Shown one piece after another: positions 26,173 to 36,138 of a stretch of 64,000 nucleotides of DNA. Position 1 is the stretch's first letter. Each line of letters opens with the position of its first letter. The notes beneath the pieces were generated by a model. That model saw only the letters and a program-made list of their open reading frames with translations, had not been told where the DNA came from and ran no database searches. Origin of the DNA: Methylopila sp. 73B (GTDB taxonomy: Bacteria; Pseudomonadota; Alphaproteobacteria; Rhizobiales; Methylopilaceae); the NCBI RefSeq assembly GCF_000526315.1, contig NZ_JAFV01000001.1:1-64000 (forward strand), given 5' to 3'. Position numbers and translations under genes: made by a program.

Positions 26173-27490
26173 TCAGGCCACCTCGAAGTCCGCAGCTTCG
26201 ATCGCCGGCCGGTGCGTCAGAGTGGCGAACTGGACGGCGCTGTAGACGTCGGCCGACCCATCGCGATCAAAGAACAGGCCACCCGTCGTCCGGTCGTAGA
26301 GAATGCGGTCGTCGAGATCTGTCGCAACGCGGCCAAGCGCAAACGCGTCCGCCGTAAGCGAACCGGACGCAAGCCCGCGGAAGACCAAGGCCGACAGCTC
26401 GATCCCGTCGACGCCGGACGCGAAGTCGGTGACGGCGTCGACATTGCTCGCGCCGAGCGCAGTGTCGAACACGAACACGTCTTCGCCGCCCCCGCCCGTA
26501 AGCCTATCGGCGCCGAGCTTGCCGGCGAGCCGGTTGGCGCCGGCGTTTCCGAAAAGCTCGTTCGCGAGCGCGTTGCCCGTACCTGACAGGTCGCCGTCGC
26601 CCGTCAGCACGAGTTTCTCGACGTTCCCGGATAGCGTGTAGGTGACGCCCGACCGGACCGTGTCGAACCCGCCGTTCGCGCTCTCGGCGACGACGTCGCC
26701 CGTGTCGTCGACGCGATAGGTGTCGTCGCCAGCCCCGCCGCGCATGATGTCCGCGCCCTCGCGGCCGTCCAGCACGTTGTCCGCGGCGTTGCCCGCGAGG
26801 CGGTTTGCGAGAGCGTTGCCGTAACCCTTGAGAGCCTCGCCGCCACTAAGCACGAGGTTCTCAACGTTCGCCGTGAGAGTGTAGCTCACTAAAGCCCGAA
26901 CGGTGTCGACGCCTTCGCCTGCGAACTCAGTCACCAGGTCGCCCGCGTTGTCGAGGACGTAAATGTCGTCGCCTGCGCCGCCAATCAGAGTGTCGGCGCC
27001 GGCTTGCCATCGAGAACATTGGAGCCTGCATTTCCAACGATCTGGTTCGAGAGCGCGTTGCCGTAGCCGTTGAGCGCAGCGTTGCCAGTCAGGATGAGGT
27101 TTTCGAGATGAGCGCCGAGTGACCACGAAAGCGAGGCCTCGACGGTATCGACGCCTCCGCCGGCGACTTCTTTGGATAGGTCGCCTCGATCGTCAATGAT
27201 GTAGACGTCGTCGCCCGAGCCGCCGATCAGCGTGTCGGCGCCAGCCGCGCCATCAAGGACGTTCGCCGCTGCGTTGCCCGTTAGCCGGTTCGATAGTTCG
27301 TTTCCGCGTGCGTCGATGGACTGCTCCCCGATGAGAACGAGGTTCTCGACCCAGGCCGCGAGGTCATAGCTGACAGATGTGCGCACCGTGTCCACGCCAT
27401 CGCCGACCTCTTCAAAAACAAAGTCTGATGCCGTGTCGATGACGTATGTGTCGTTTCCCGCGCCGCCGAAAAGTCTATCCTCTCTGGTCC
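26173..27490 (-). pseudogene. RTX calcium-binding repeat protein, truncated and frameshifted
   Basis: C-terminal part of a secreted RTX protein. It consists of repeated blocks: a nonapeptide-type turn (LFGGAGNDTYVID, LIGGSGDDVYIID, LIGGAGDDIYVLD, MRGGAGDDTYRVD), then VENLVLxG and GYGNALxNxLxGNAxxNVLDG. Such blocks fold into calcium-loaded beta-rolls and such proteins leave by type I secretion. The end carries a serralysin-like tail (GEDVFVFDTALG, DAVTDFASGVDGIELS). One base is missing near 27003 (KPAPTL where KAGADTLIGG is expected), and the 5' end is cut off at about 27485-27490 by an IS3 element. It cannot make a full product. Confidence 0.88.
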
Positions 27491-27561
27491 TGACCCTCAG
27501 AACTGGTCCGGTTTGAGCGCGATTTTTTCGGGCATCCTGATCCCTGCAGGAGGGGGATGCC

Positions 27562-27828
27562 ATGAAACGCAAACGGTATTCGGACGAGCAGATCGCCTTC
27601 GCCCTGAGGCAGGCTGAGAACGGCACGTTGGTCGAAGAGATCTGCCGCAAGCTCGGCGTCTCGGAGGCGACGTTCTACCGGTGGAAGAAGCAGTTCGCCG
27701 GCATGGGCGTCGTCGAGATCCGGAGGCTGAAGCAGCTCGAGGAGGAGAACGCCAAGCTGAAGCGCCTGGTCGCCGATCTCTCGCTCGACAAGTCGATGCT
27801 TCAAGACGTGCTGAGAAAAAAGTTCTGA
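27562..27828 (+). CDS. IS3-family transposase OrfA
   Basis: An 88-residue OrfA: helix-turn-helix (SDEQIAFALRQAENGT, then CRKLGVSEATFYRWKKQFAG) and a leucine-zipper coil (RRLKQLEEENAKLKRLVADL, SLDKSMLQDVLRKK). The run AAAAAAG near its end is the usual slip site for fusion to OrfB. OrfA itself is intact. Confidence 0.9.
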   Translation: MKRKRYSDEQIAFALRQAENGTLVEEICRKLGVSEATFYRWKKQFAGMGVVEIRRLKQLEEENAKLKRLVADLSLDKSMLQDVLRKKF

Positions 27829-27836
27829 GGCCCGTC

Positions 27837-28660
27837 ATGCGTCGCGATCTCGTTGCTCATCTTCGAGCGGCCTACGACATCAGCGAGCGGCGGGCCTGCG
27901 TCGCCACCGGCTTCGAACGGTCGTCGCAACGCGACCGGTCGAAGCGTGATCCTCAGACAGCCCTGCGGATCCGGTTGAAGGACCTGGCCGCGGTTCGAGT
28001 CCGCTACGGCTATCGCCGCCTTCACGTCCTGCTACGCCGGGAGGGCTGGGCGGTGAACCACAAGCGTGTCTACAGGCTCTACAGCGAAGAAGGGCTGTCG
28101 ATCCGCACAAAGCTGCCCCGACGCAAGCGGGCTGGCGCTACCGGATCGGACGCCCGGATATCACGGAGCCGAACGACGTCTGGGCGATGGACTTCATGTC
28201 CGACGCGCTCTTCGACGGCCGGCCGTTCCGGCTGCTGACCATCTTGGACTGCTGTTCGCGCGAGGGGCTCGCAACGGTTCCAAGAGCGAACTTCAGAGCC
28301 TTCCACGTCGTGGAGGTTCTCGACCGGCTCGCAGTCGAACGCGGGCCGAGCCGAAGACGATCAGGGTCGACAACGGACCGGAGTTCGCTGGCCGGTTGCT
28401 CGACCAGTGGGCCTACCTCAACGGCGTCGAGCTCGACTTCTCAAGGCCTGGAACGCCGACCGACAACGCCTTCATCGAAGCGTTTAACGCCCGCATCCGG
28501 GCCGAATGCCTCAACGCAAGCTGGTTCCTGTCGCTACCCGACGCCCGTGACCGGATCGAAGCCTGGAGGATCGACTACAACACCGAACGACCCCACTCGG
28601 CCTTGGGCACTTGACGCCCAACGCCTTCGCTCACCAAGCTCAATACGCCCGAAAGGTCGC
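27837..28660 (+). pseudogene. IS3-family transposase OrfB, multiply frameshifted
   Basis: Starts well (AHLRAAYDISERRACVATGF, RVRYGYRRLHVLLRREGW) but changes frame near 28140 (to MDFMSDALFDGRPFRLLTIL), again near 28340 (to [19 protein letters not shown] and AFIEAFNARIRAECLNASW) and again near 28612 (to TPNAFAHQAQYARKVA). All three catalytic acidic residues can be found, but in different frames, so no active transposase is made. Confidence 0.85.
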
Positions 28661-28693
28661 ATCCTGCCCGGACCAGAGTCCGGGGCAAGACCA

Positions 28694-28957
28694 GGTCTTC
28701 TGCTGCATGACCGTCGACCTCAGGCGGATCGATCCGCCCATGGCCACGTCGCTGATCCGGAGTTTGACGAGGTCACATCCGCGAAGCTTCGCGTTGAGGG
28801 CGCAGTTGAACATCGCAAGGTCGCGGACCTGAGCGTTGGTCTTCAACTGCTGGCGGATCGCCCAGATGTGCTTCGGCTTCAGCGGCGCTTTGGGTCCGAT
28901 GAGACGACCGGCGTTCCATGGCTTCTCGGGTAAGCGGAACAAGTCGGGCTGGTGCAT
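28694..28957 (-). pseudogene. Tyrosine recombinase, 3'-truncated copy
   Basis: Encodes about the first 88 residues of the same integrase found intact at 46451-47107 (PDLFRLPEKPWNAGRLIGPK, KTNAQVRDLAMFNCALNAKL, KLRISDVAMGGSIRLRSTV), with only a few substitutions. It is cut at QQKT by the right end of the IS3 element and so lacks the catalytic HxLR and Tyr segment. The 25 bp upstream of the start, including an AGGAGG ribosome site, are also shared with the intact copy. Confidence 0.88.
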
Positions 28958-29060
28958 GGCCTCCTCCTAGAGGCGGCCCCTCGCCGGGATCATAAACCCG
29001 CAGCCATTCGGCGACGCGACAGAAGCAGTCTTCATTCGGCCGCCCGAATTCGGATGCCGG

Positions 29061-29330
29061 ATGGCGCGTGGATCACGGCTTCTGGGGTCGAATGCCCTCC
29101 AAGACCTCGACGCCGCCGATGTTCCTCAGCGCAACAGTATCGCGTGGCGGACATGGGCCGTCCGAGATGCTCGCGGTCATTCAGGGGAGACGTTGGGACG
29201 AGGCCGCGCATGGCACAGGCCTCGGCATCGCGATCACGCGCGACCTCGCCGCGGCCTCGGGAAGCAAGCTTCGGCCGGCGGCCTTCGCGCCCGGGTCGAA
29301 TGGGGGGCGAAGTGACCGCCCGGCTAGTCT
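29061..29330 (+). pseudogene. Remnant of a sensor histidine kinase C-terminus
   Basis: One frame gives RGRRWDEAAHGTGLGIAI followed by TRDLAAASGSKLR, which is the G2-box end of an HATPase_c domain (the usual form is GTGLGLAIVRDLV). The preceding N- and G1-boxes cannot be read in one frame and no dimerisation domain is present. It is a short scrap of a two-component sensor left beside the integrase fragment. Confidence 0.6.
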
Positions 29331-29442
29331 AGCCCGTATCATCTGCTTCGTAGCCTCGCAGCCTGCGTTTGGGCTGAGACGCCGGACATCATGCTGTTCC
29401 TTCGGCGGGGGAGCGCCGTCGGAGGAACAGCAAAGCCGGAGA

Positions 29443-30302
29443 TCAGCACTTCCGGATCGGACGGGCGGGCTTGCCGGCGATGGCCGGACGGAGCGCCGTC
29501 CAGCACGCGAACACGGCCTCGTGGCACGCCCAGGCCTCGTCCGCCAGAATGCGGCATACGATGAAGTTTCCAGCCCGGCTCGCCCCCGCTGCGGTCGCAG
29601 CGGTCGTTGCGAGGCGAGCCTCGATGTCCTCCTCCAGCCCGGCCGGCAGGTCCTGCGCATAGGCGACGACGGTTGCGGCGTGGCTCGCCCCCCCCCATAG
29701 TCGGCGAAGAGCTCCCACCTCGTCCGGCCCATCGGCGATCAGGCGGTCGAGCAGCAGCGTACGGTCGTCCACCGTGACCTTGAACTCGGAGTCGAGCGCC
29801 TCGAAGGCGAAGGCCTCACCGGCGCCGTGATGGATGCGGCCCGCCGCGATCATGTCGGTCGCGAACAGCCGCGCGTCCGGGGCGAGCGCTATGTGCGTCC
29901 GGCGCTGGACGCGCGACCGCGCGAAAGGGATCGACTCGTCGGGGCAGTATTCCAGCGTCGCGCCGTCGCCGACCTCGATCGCGACCAGCTCGCGCGAAGT
30001 CGCGCCGTCTGGGCATTTGTAGAACTTGCTCGCCGCCGTCGTCGTGATCAGCGCCCGCGTCTCGGGTTCGAGCGTGCCGTGCAGCTCCGCCACGTCGCCT
30101 TCGACGAAGCCCCCGCCGGCGTTGATGAGCAGCAGGAACGGCTGGTCGTCGTGATCCTGATAGTGGCAGCCCTGCCATTGGTAGGGGATGCGCCAGGAGC
30201 GCGGGTCGATCTCGGTGCGGCCGCGGCGGCGCACGGCGCGCAGGTTCATCAGCGCATGCTTGCCGACGATCCAGTCTTCGTGCGGGAGGACGACGGCGGC
30301 CA

Positions 30303-30303
<1 letters not shown>
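29443..30303 (-). CDS. ureD: Urease accessory protein UreD
   Basis: Urease maturation chaperone, 286 residues (family about 270-290). Family landmarks: FLLLINAGGGFVEGDVAELH, the TTTAASKFYKCPDGA stretch, a proton/metal-path region around LEYCPDESIPFARSR, and an end Arg/Pro-rich tail. UreD binds the apo-urease and, with UreF and UreG, delivers nickel. Its ATG shares a base with the ureG stop (TGATG), so the two are translationally coupled. It is the last gene of the ureB-C-E-F-G-D unit; placing ureD last is common in alphaproteobacteria with this type of cluster. Confidence 0.9.
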
Positions 30304-30920
<617 letters not shown>

Positions 30921-30960
30921 CAAGACGCTCCTTCGGCTTGGGATCAAGAGATAGGGGGAA

Positions 30961-31689
30961 TCAGGAGATGCAGAGCCGCGACGGCAGCCGTTCGTGGCGC
31001 ATCGCGGCGACGTCGAGCGCAGCGTAGGTCGAGCACATGGCCTCGAGCCGGCGGGAACGGGCGATCTCCGCGCAGGCGTCGATCAGCGGCGCTGCGCCCG
31101 CGACGATCCGCTGGGCGTCGACCTGGCCGAGCGGCACGAGCCGCTGGTTGACCGCGACGAGGTTCGACAGCGCGCTCCAGAGATAGCTTGTGACGGTCTC
31201 GGCTTCGCCCAGCGCGAGACCCGCGCCCGCGATCCCATAGACGACCGCGTGGTGGCCCGCGCAGCCGCCCTGCGCCATCATCGCGCCGTAGCGGAGCATG
31301 CCCTCGAGCTCGAACACGTCGCGGCAGGCGGCGAGCAGCGCGCGGCCGGTCATGGTGGACGCGGCCTTGGTCTCGCGGCCGAGCTTCAGCGCGCCGCACA
31401 GCCCGTCGAGTTCCGCCAGCCGCGCGGCGTCGCCGTCGAGCGCCGCCCGGTAAGCCTGAGCCACGGCGACGGCGTCGCCGGTCGCGACGCCGAAACGCAG
31501 CCAATCCCGGCAGCGGCGCTCGGCCTCGGGGGCGTTCGCCACCGCGTCGTCCGAGATCCAGGTCTCGAAGCCGTAGGAGTGGGTGAAGGCTCCGGTCGGA
31601 AACGAGGCGTTGGCGAGCTGCAGCAGCGCGAGCAGCCGGTCGCCGCCGTTGCCCTGCGGGCGGAAGTCGGCGCCTCGGCGCTCAGCCAT
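30961..31689 (-). CDS. ureF: Urease accessory protein UreF
   Basis: All-helical urease chaperone, 242 residues, which acts as the GTPase effector for UreG. Family start [24 protein letters not shown] fits (only parts quoted): [16 protein letters not shown] near residue 25, then [14 protein letters not shown] and [19 protein letters not shown]. The ATG at 31689 is used; it overlaps the ureE stop by 8 bp. About 40 bp separate its stop from the ureG start. Confidence 0.93.
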   Translation of the reverse strand: MAERRGADFRPQGNGGDRLLALLQLANASFPTGAFTHSYGFETWISDDAVANAPEAERRCRDWLRFGVATGDAVAVAQAYRAALDGDAARLAELDGLCGALKLGRETKAASTMTGRALLAACRDVFELEGMLRYGAMMAQGGCAGHHAVVYGIAGAGLALGEAETVTSYLWSALSNLVAVNQRLVPLGQVDAQRIVAGAAPLIDACAEIARSRRLEAMCSTYAALDVAAMRHERLPSRLCIS

Positions 31690-32221
31690 GGGAATGATCG
31701 TGGCCGTTCGCATGGCTGTGGCCGTGATCGTGGTGGTGGCGATGGTCGTCGTGGGGGTGATGGTGATGCGCGCCGGCGGCCCCGAAGCGGCGGCCGACGA
31801 AGGGCTGCGTCACCTCCTCGATCTGGACGTCCATGCCGGCGAGGATCTGGCGGACCATCGGGTCGCGCGGGGTCAGCACGCCGTCGCGCAGGAAGCGGGC
31901 GGGGCGGTGCAGGTTGCCGAGCTGGTAGCAGGCGGCCCACCACTCCAGCACGTTCCCGGCCGGTCGAAGCCAAAGCAGATCTTCGGGCGCGGCGCGCACC
32001 GCGACGGCGAGGTCGCCCTCGCGCAGCAGCACGTCGCCGTCCTGCAGTTCGGTCCCGCGCCGCAGCGACACACGCAGCTTGCGGCCGCCCTCGGTGACCG
32101 CGCTGAAATGCGCGCTCGCCCGCTCCTCGGAGGTAAGGTCGAGCGGGTCCACCACGATAGCTCGCGGCAGTTCGCCCAGGCGGCCGAGGATGGTGGTGAC
32201 GATCCCGGCGGTCGTGCTCAT
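31682..32221 (-). CDS. ureE: Urease nickel metallochaperone UreE
   Basis: A 179-residue nickel-binding chaperone. The N-terminal peptide-binding domain (REERASAHFSAVTEGGRKLR-like region, LRRGTELQDGDVLLREGD) and the central metal domain are followed by a long His/Asp-rich tail (AHHHHPHDDHRHHHDHGHSH and more) that binds several Ni ions. The start overlaps the ureC stop by 4 bp. The tail resembles that of Klebsiella UreE in function and composition. Confidence 0.93.
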   Translation of the reverse strand: MSTTAGIVTTILGRLGELPRAIVVDPLDLTSEERASAHFSAVTEGGRKLRVSLRRGTELQDGDVLLREGDLAVAVRAAPEDLLWLRPAGNVLEWWAACYQLGNLHRPARFLRDGVLTPRDPMVRQILAGMDVQIEEVTQPFVGRRFGAAGAHHHHPHDDHRHHHDHGHSHANGHDHSHG

Positions 32222-33930
32222 CGGAAGTAATACAGCTGAGTGAGCGGCAGGGTTTTGGCCGGCTTCACCGTGATCCGCTGGCCGTCGACATAGACGTTGT
32301 AGGTTTCAGGGTCGATCTCGATGTTCGGCATCAGGTTGTTGAGATGCATGTCGCGCTTGGAGATCGTGCGGGTGCGCTTCACCGGCATCAGCGTCTGGTG
32401 CGTGCGCAGCCGCTTGTCGAGGCCCGCGTCGAGCGCCGCCCTGGTCACGAACGAGTAGCTCAGGCGGGCCGGATTGGCGCCGAGCGAACCGTACTGCGGC
32501 CGGTACTTCAGCGGCTGGCAGGTCATTAACGAGCCCGCGGGGTCGCCCATCACCGCATGGGTGATGAAGCCGCCCTTCACCGTCGTCTCGGGCTTCGCGA
32601 TGAACATCTTCGGCCGCCAGAACACGAGGTCGGCGAGCTTTCCGGGCGTGATCGAACCGACGTAGGAATCCACGCCGAAGGTGATCGCCGGGTTGATCGT
32701 GACCTTGGAGAGGTAGCGCCGGATGCGGAAGTTGTCGTTGCCCGCGCCGTCCTCTGGCAGGCGGCCGAACCGCACCTTGTTGACCGCCGCGAGCTGGAAC
32801 GCGCGCTGGGCGCTTTCCGCGGCGCGGCCGACGCCCTGGCTGTCAGAGCCGATCATGCTGATGGCGCCGAGGTCGTGCAGCACGTCCTCCGCGCGCATGG
32901 TCTCGGCGCGCGCCCGGCCCTGGATGAAGGCCATGTCGGTCGGCACACTCTTGTTGAGGTTGTGACATGTGATCAGCATGTCGATTTCTTCGTCGTAGGT
33001 GTTGATCGAGAACGGGTTGGTCGGGTTCGTCGAGCTCGGCAGACAGTTCGGCTCCATCACGCAGCGCATGATGTCCGGCGCGTTGCCGCCGCCGGCGCCC
33101 TCGGCGTGGTAGATGTGCATGACACGGCCGTTGATGGCGGCGAGCGTGTCTTCGTAGTAGCCGGTCTCGTTCAGCGTGTCGGCGTGCACCTGCACCTGGA
33201 AGTCGAGCTCGTCCGCGAGATCCATGCAGGTCTCGATCGACGCCGGCGACGACGACCAGTCCTCGTGGATCTTGAGTCCGGTGGCGCCGCCGATGACGAT
33301 CTGCTCCGCGAGCGCGCCCTTAGTCGCCGCGTTGCCCTTGCCGAAGTTGCCGAAGTTGAGCGGGATGTCCGCCATCGCCTCCAGCATGCGGTGCAGGTTG
33401 AACACGCCCGGGCACTCGATGCCGACCGTCTTCGGCCCCGAGCCGCCGCCGATCACCGTGGTGAAGCCCGAGTTCTGGTATTCGTAGAGCTGCTGCACGC
33501 TGTCGAAGTGCGGGTGAATGTCGACGAAGCCCGGCGTCACGATCATGCCCTCGACCGACAGGATGTCGGTGTTGGGCGAGACGATCAGGCCGGGCGTCAC
33601 GTTCATGGTGTCGGGGTTGCCGGACTTGCCGACGCCGACGATCAGGCCGTCCTTGACGCCGATGTCGCCCTTCACCACGCCGAGGATCGGATCGATGATC
33701 ACCGCGTTGGTGACGACGAGATCGAGCGCGCCGTCGCTCGCCTTCCACTTCGACGCCTGTCCCATGCCGTCGCGGATGGTCTTGCCGCCGCCGAAGACGA
33801 GCTCGTCGCCGTAGGTCGTGTAGTCGTGCTCGATCTCGGCGACGAGGCCGGTGTCGGCCAGGTGAATCTTGTCGCCCGTCGTCGGTCCGTACTGCGCCGC
33901 GTAGTCCGGGCGCGAGATCTTCATGCTCAT
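32218..33930 (-). CDS. ureC: Urease alpha (catalytic) subunit, divergent
   Basis: Catalytic subunit, 570 residues (family about 567-573). Nickel ligands can be placed: His139 and His141 (VDIHPHFDSV), carbamylated Lys220 with His222 (GGATGLKIHEDW), His249 (QVQVHADTLNET), His275 (IYHAEGAGGG) and Asp363 (MIGSDSQ). Flap Cys322 and general-base His323 are present, but the flap reads CHNLNKSVPTD where CHHLD is normal, and GGGNAPD replaces GGGHAPD. Two otherwise strongly conserved His are therefore Asn. It hydrolyses urea to ammonia and carbamate if these changes are tolerated; an altered substrate is possible. Confidence 0.93.
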   Translation of the reverse strand: MSMKISRPDYAAQYGPTTGDKIHLADTGLVAEIEHDYTTYGDELVFGGGKTIRDGMGQASKWKASDGALDLVVTNAVIIDPILGVVKGDIGVKDGLIVGVGKSGNPDTMNVTPGLIVSPNTDILSVEGMIVTPGFVDIHPHFDSVQQLYEYQNSGFTTVIGGGSGPKTVGIECPGVFNLHRMLEAMADIPLNFGNFGKGNAATKGALAEQIVIGGATGLKIHEDWSSSPASIETCMDLADELDFQVQVHADTLNETGYYEDTLAAINGRVMHIYHAEGAGGGNAPDIMRCVMEPNCLPSSTNPTNPFSINTYDEEIDMLITCHNLNKSVPTDMAFIQGRARAETMRAEDVLHDLGAISMIGSDSQGVGRAAESAQRAFQLAAVNKVRFGRLPEDGAGNDNFRIRRYLSKVTINPAITFGVDSYVGSITPGKLADLVFWRPKMFIAKPETTVKGGFITHAVMGDPAGSLMTCQPLKYRPQYGSLGANPARLSYSFVTRAALDAGLDKRLRTHQTLMPVKRTRTISKRDMHLNNLMPNIEIDPETYNVYVDGQRITVKPAKTLPLTQLYYFR

Positions 33931-33964
33931 GGGGCTCTATCCAGCTCGCGGGGCCGCAGATGGG

Positions 33965-34498
33965 TCAGGACGTCTTCGAGGTCTTGCCGGCGGCCTTGCC
34001 GCCGCCCTTGGGCGTAAACCGCGCGTCGGGCCGGTCGCGCACCTTGTAGCGCTCGCCCTCGAAGCAGTAGCCGTGGGCTTTGAGCTTCTGCATGGTGAGG
34101 TCCTTGATGATCTCGGACCGCACCGTGCCGTTGGTCATGTTGTTCATGCCGAAGGCGACGTGCCGCCCGGCGTAGCCAGTGAGCTGCACCTTGCGGCTCT
34201 GGCCCGGCTCGAAGCGCACCGCCGTTCCGCTCGGAATATCGAGCCGCATGCCGAAGGCGGCCTCGCGGTCGAAGGCCATCGCCTTGTTGCATTCGGCGAT
34301 GTGATAGTGCGCGCCGATCTGGATCGGCCGGTCCCCGGTGTTGACCAGCACCAGCTCGATCGTCGGTCGCCCGACGTTGATCTCGATCTCGTCGTCCGCA
34401 AAATCGATCGCGCCAACCTTCTCCGGCTCGCCCACGTCGAAGGCCTCCGACGGGACGACGGACTTCGGAAGCGGCGGCGGCGCCCACTTGGCTGACAT
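33965..34498 (-). CDS. ureB: Urease beta subunit, extended at both ends
   Basis: Structural subunit of urease, 177 residues against about 100-110 for a usual bacterial UreB. The core is recognisable: EIEINVGRPTIELVLVNTGD, then RPIQIGAHYHIAECNKAM, FGMRLDIPSGTAVRFEPGQ and a VAFGMNNMTNGTV end. About 35 residues precede it and about 45 follow, the latter ending in a Lys/Gly/Ser tail. No UreA is fused; the gamma subunit is encoded 6 kb away. It is the first gene of the minus-strand unit. Confidence 0.9.
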   Translation of the reverse strand: MSAKWAPPPLPKSVVPSEAFDVGEPEKVGAIDFADDEIEINVGRPTIELVLVNTGDRPIQIGAHYHIAECNKAMAFDREAAFGMRLDIPSGTAVRFEPGQSRKVQLTGYAGRHVAFGMNNMTNGTVRSEIIKDLTMQKLKAHGYCFEGERYKVRDRPDARFTPKGGGKAAGKTSKTS

Positions 34499-34593
34499 GG
34501 GTCATCTCCGGGAGCGAGGGGTCGGTACGGGGTGGGCGGTCCAACCGCCGCCGCCCCGCGTCTCGGTCGATTAAGCGTCGCCCCGAGCAGCCG

Positions 34594-34615
34594 CGCATCT
34601 TCCCTTTTCGGGTAG
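34594..34615 (-). promoter_or_regulatory. Motif shared with the ureJ upstream region
   Basis: CGCATCTTCCCTTTTCGGGTAG matches 41660-41681 at 19 of 22 positions. Read toward ureB it is CTACCC-GAAAA-GGGAAG, an imperfect dyad. It lies about 95 bp upstream of ureB and 77 bp upstream of the divergent urtA-like gene, so it could serve both directions. A binding site for a common regulator is inferred. Confidence 0.55.
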
Positions 34616-34691
34616 CTGCCGGCGGCCGGGGCCCGCGCCTAGGCTCTCGCCGAAAGTCATCGCGCCTTTCGGAGCAGAAGGAGCCCCACAG

Positions 34692-35966
34692 GTGAGAGCC
34701 GCCATCAGAAGCAGTCTTGCTTCATCATTGTTTGTGCTATCGATCGTGGGCGGGGCTGCTGTGGCGACGCCCGCCTCCGCGAAGGACAAGATCACGGTCT
34801 GCACGATCGACGACCTGTCCGGCGACTTCTCCATCATGTCGACGCCGAAGACCTACGGCTACAAGCTCGCGGTCAAGGAGATCAACGACGCCGGCGGCAT
34901 CGAGGTCGACGGCAAGAAGAAGCTGATCGACCTGATCTCCTACGACGGCCAGTCGGACGTGAAGCGCTACCAGGAGATGGCGCAGCGCTGCGTGTTCGAG
35001 AACGAGGCCGACGTCATCATGGCCGGCTACACCGGCGCCGAGCGCGAGGCCGCGCGCAAGGAGGTCGTCCGCAACAAGACGATCTACTGGCACAACAACC
35101 AAGGCGAAGGTGGCATCGCCGACCACTATTCGTTCTTCGCCGGACCGACGCCGGAGCAGCAGGTGTTGCCGGCGATCGAGTACATGGTTGAGAAAATCGG
35201 CCCGCGCATGACCTTCATCGGCGCCGATTACAATTTCTGCCGCGCCATCGGCCAATGGGTGCGCGTCGCGGCCGGTCTCGCCGGCGGCAAGATCGAGATG
35301 GAGGAGTACTTCCCCTTCGGCGTCTCGCAGTGGCAGGCCACGATCGACAAGATCAAGGGCGTGAAGCCGGACTTCCAGGTGCACTGCCTTGTCGGCGCCG
35401 ACCAGGTGCAGTTTTACCCGCAGGCCCAGGCCGCGGGTCTGAAGACGCCGGTGTGGTCGAACGTCACGATCTCGGACGGCTACGAGCACAAGCGCTTCGC
35501 GCCGCCGTCGCTCGCGAACCTCTACGTCCCGCCGGGGTACATCGAGGACGTCCCGGGTGAGGCGAGCAAGGCGTTCGTCGCCAAGATCCGGGCGATGTTC
35601 CCGAGCACGCCCTACGTGAACGAGCACGCCGCCTTCGGCTACGTAGCCGTCAAGGCGATGGGCGAGGCCTGGAAAAAGGCCGGAAGCACCGACACCGAGA
35701 AGACGATCGCCGCTCTCGAGAGCGACATCTCGCTGCCCGACGCGCCGGGCGGCCCCTGGATCATGCGCGGCAAGCAGCATCACGCCGCCATGCACACCTA
35801 CCTGTTCAAGGTGAAGGAGGACCACACGCTCGAGTTGGTCTCCGATCTCGGCATGACCGAGCCGCAGTTCCTCACGAGCATCGGCGTCGACATGACCAAG
35901 AAAGCCCCGAACCGGCAGTTCCTCCCGCCGGACAACCCGGAGTGGAAGAAGTATCTCGCGCCGTAA
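34692..35966 (+). CDS. Urea/amide-type ABC transporter substrate-binding protein
   Basis: Periplasmic binding protein of the LivK/UrtA/FmdD class (424 residues). The GTG at 34692 follows an AAGGAG site by about nine bases. The signal peptide ends at ATPASA before KDKITV. The body has the family start VCTIDDLSGDFSIMSTPKTY, GYTGAEREAARKEVVRN, FIGADYNFCRAIGQWVR and a C-terminal Pro-rich end. It begins a five-gene importer divergent from urease, so urea or a short amide is the likely ligand. It is not a canonical UrtA, so the ligand remains open. Confidence 0.85.
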   Translation: MRAAIRSSLASSLFVLSIVGGAAVATPASAKDKITVCTIDDLSGDFSIMSTPKTYGYKLAVKEINDAGGIEVDGKKKLIDLISYDGQSDVKRYQEMAQRCVFENEADVIMAGYTGAEREAARKEVVRNKTIYWHNNQGEGGIADHYSFFAGPTPEQQVLPAIEYMVEKIGPRMTFIGADYNFCRAIGQWVRVAAGLAGGKIEMEEYFPFGVSQWQATIDKIKGVKPDFQVHCLVGADQVQFYPQAQAAGLKTPVWSNVTISDGYEHKRFAPPSLANLYVPPGYIEDVPGEASKAFVAKIRAMFPSTPYVNEHAAFGYVAVKAMGEAWKKAGSTDTEKTIAALESDISLPDAPGGPWIMRGKQHHAAMHTYLFKVKEDHTLELVSDLGMTEPQFLTSIGVDMTKKAPNRQFLPPDNPEWKKYLAP

Positions 35967-35988
35967 GCCGCGGGATATCCACGACGGC

Positions 35989-36020
35989 GTCCTGCGCTGG
36001 GTCCCCCCTCGGCGCAGGAC
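35989..36020 (+). promoter_or_regulatory. Hairpin between binding-protein and permease genes
   Basis: A perfect 9-bp stem GTCCTGCGC / GCGCAGGAC encloses a 14-base loop. It lies just after the binding-protein stop. Such hairpins are common in ABC operons and allow more binding protein than permease to be made. No T run follows. Confidence 0.6.
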
Positions 36021-36138
36021 GTAGGTCTTCGCCGCAGGTCGCCGCGCGCTTCGGCGTCACGCGGTCCCGGCTCCCGCGCGATACGGCGCGGCCGCCGACG
36101 GCCCCTCGGACCCGGCGGCGCAACGCGGAGAGACGATC

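Larger units (their letters stand above)
27491..28690 (+). mobile_element. IS3-family insertion sequence (inactive copy)
   Basis: Left end TGACCCTCAGAACTGGTCC at 27491; the right end is near 28671-28688, where the reverse complement reads TGCCCCGGACTCTGGTCC, an imperfect match. It holds OrfA and a frameshifted OrfB. Its left flank is an RTX gene and its right flank is an integrase gene lacking its 3' end, so the two flanks were not originally adjacent. Confidence 0.75.

Noticed and set aside
28667-28685. Palindrome CCCGGACCAGAGTCCGGG as a dispersed repeat
   Set aside because: It coincides with the right terminal repeat of the IS3 element, so it is explained by the IS rather than by an independent repeat.
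32557-34017. Plus-strand open frame of 486 codons opposite ureC
   Set aside because: Shadow frame with Arg/Val/His-rich product; ureC on the minus strand is unambiguous.
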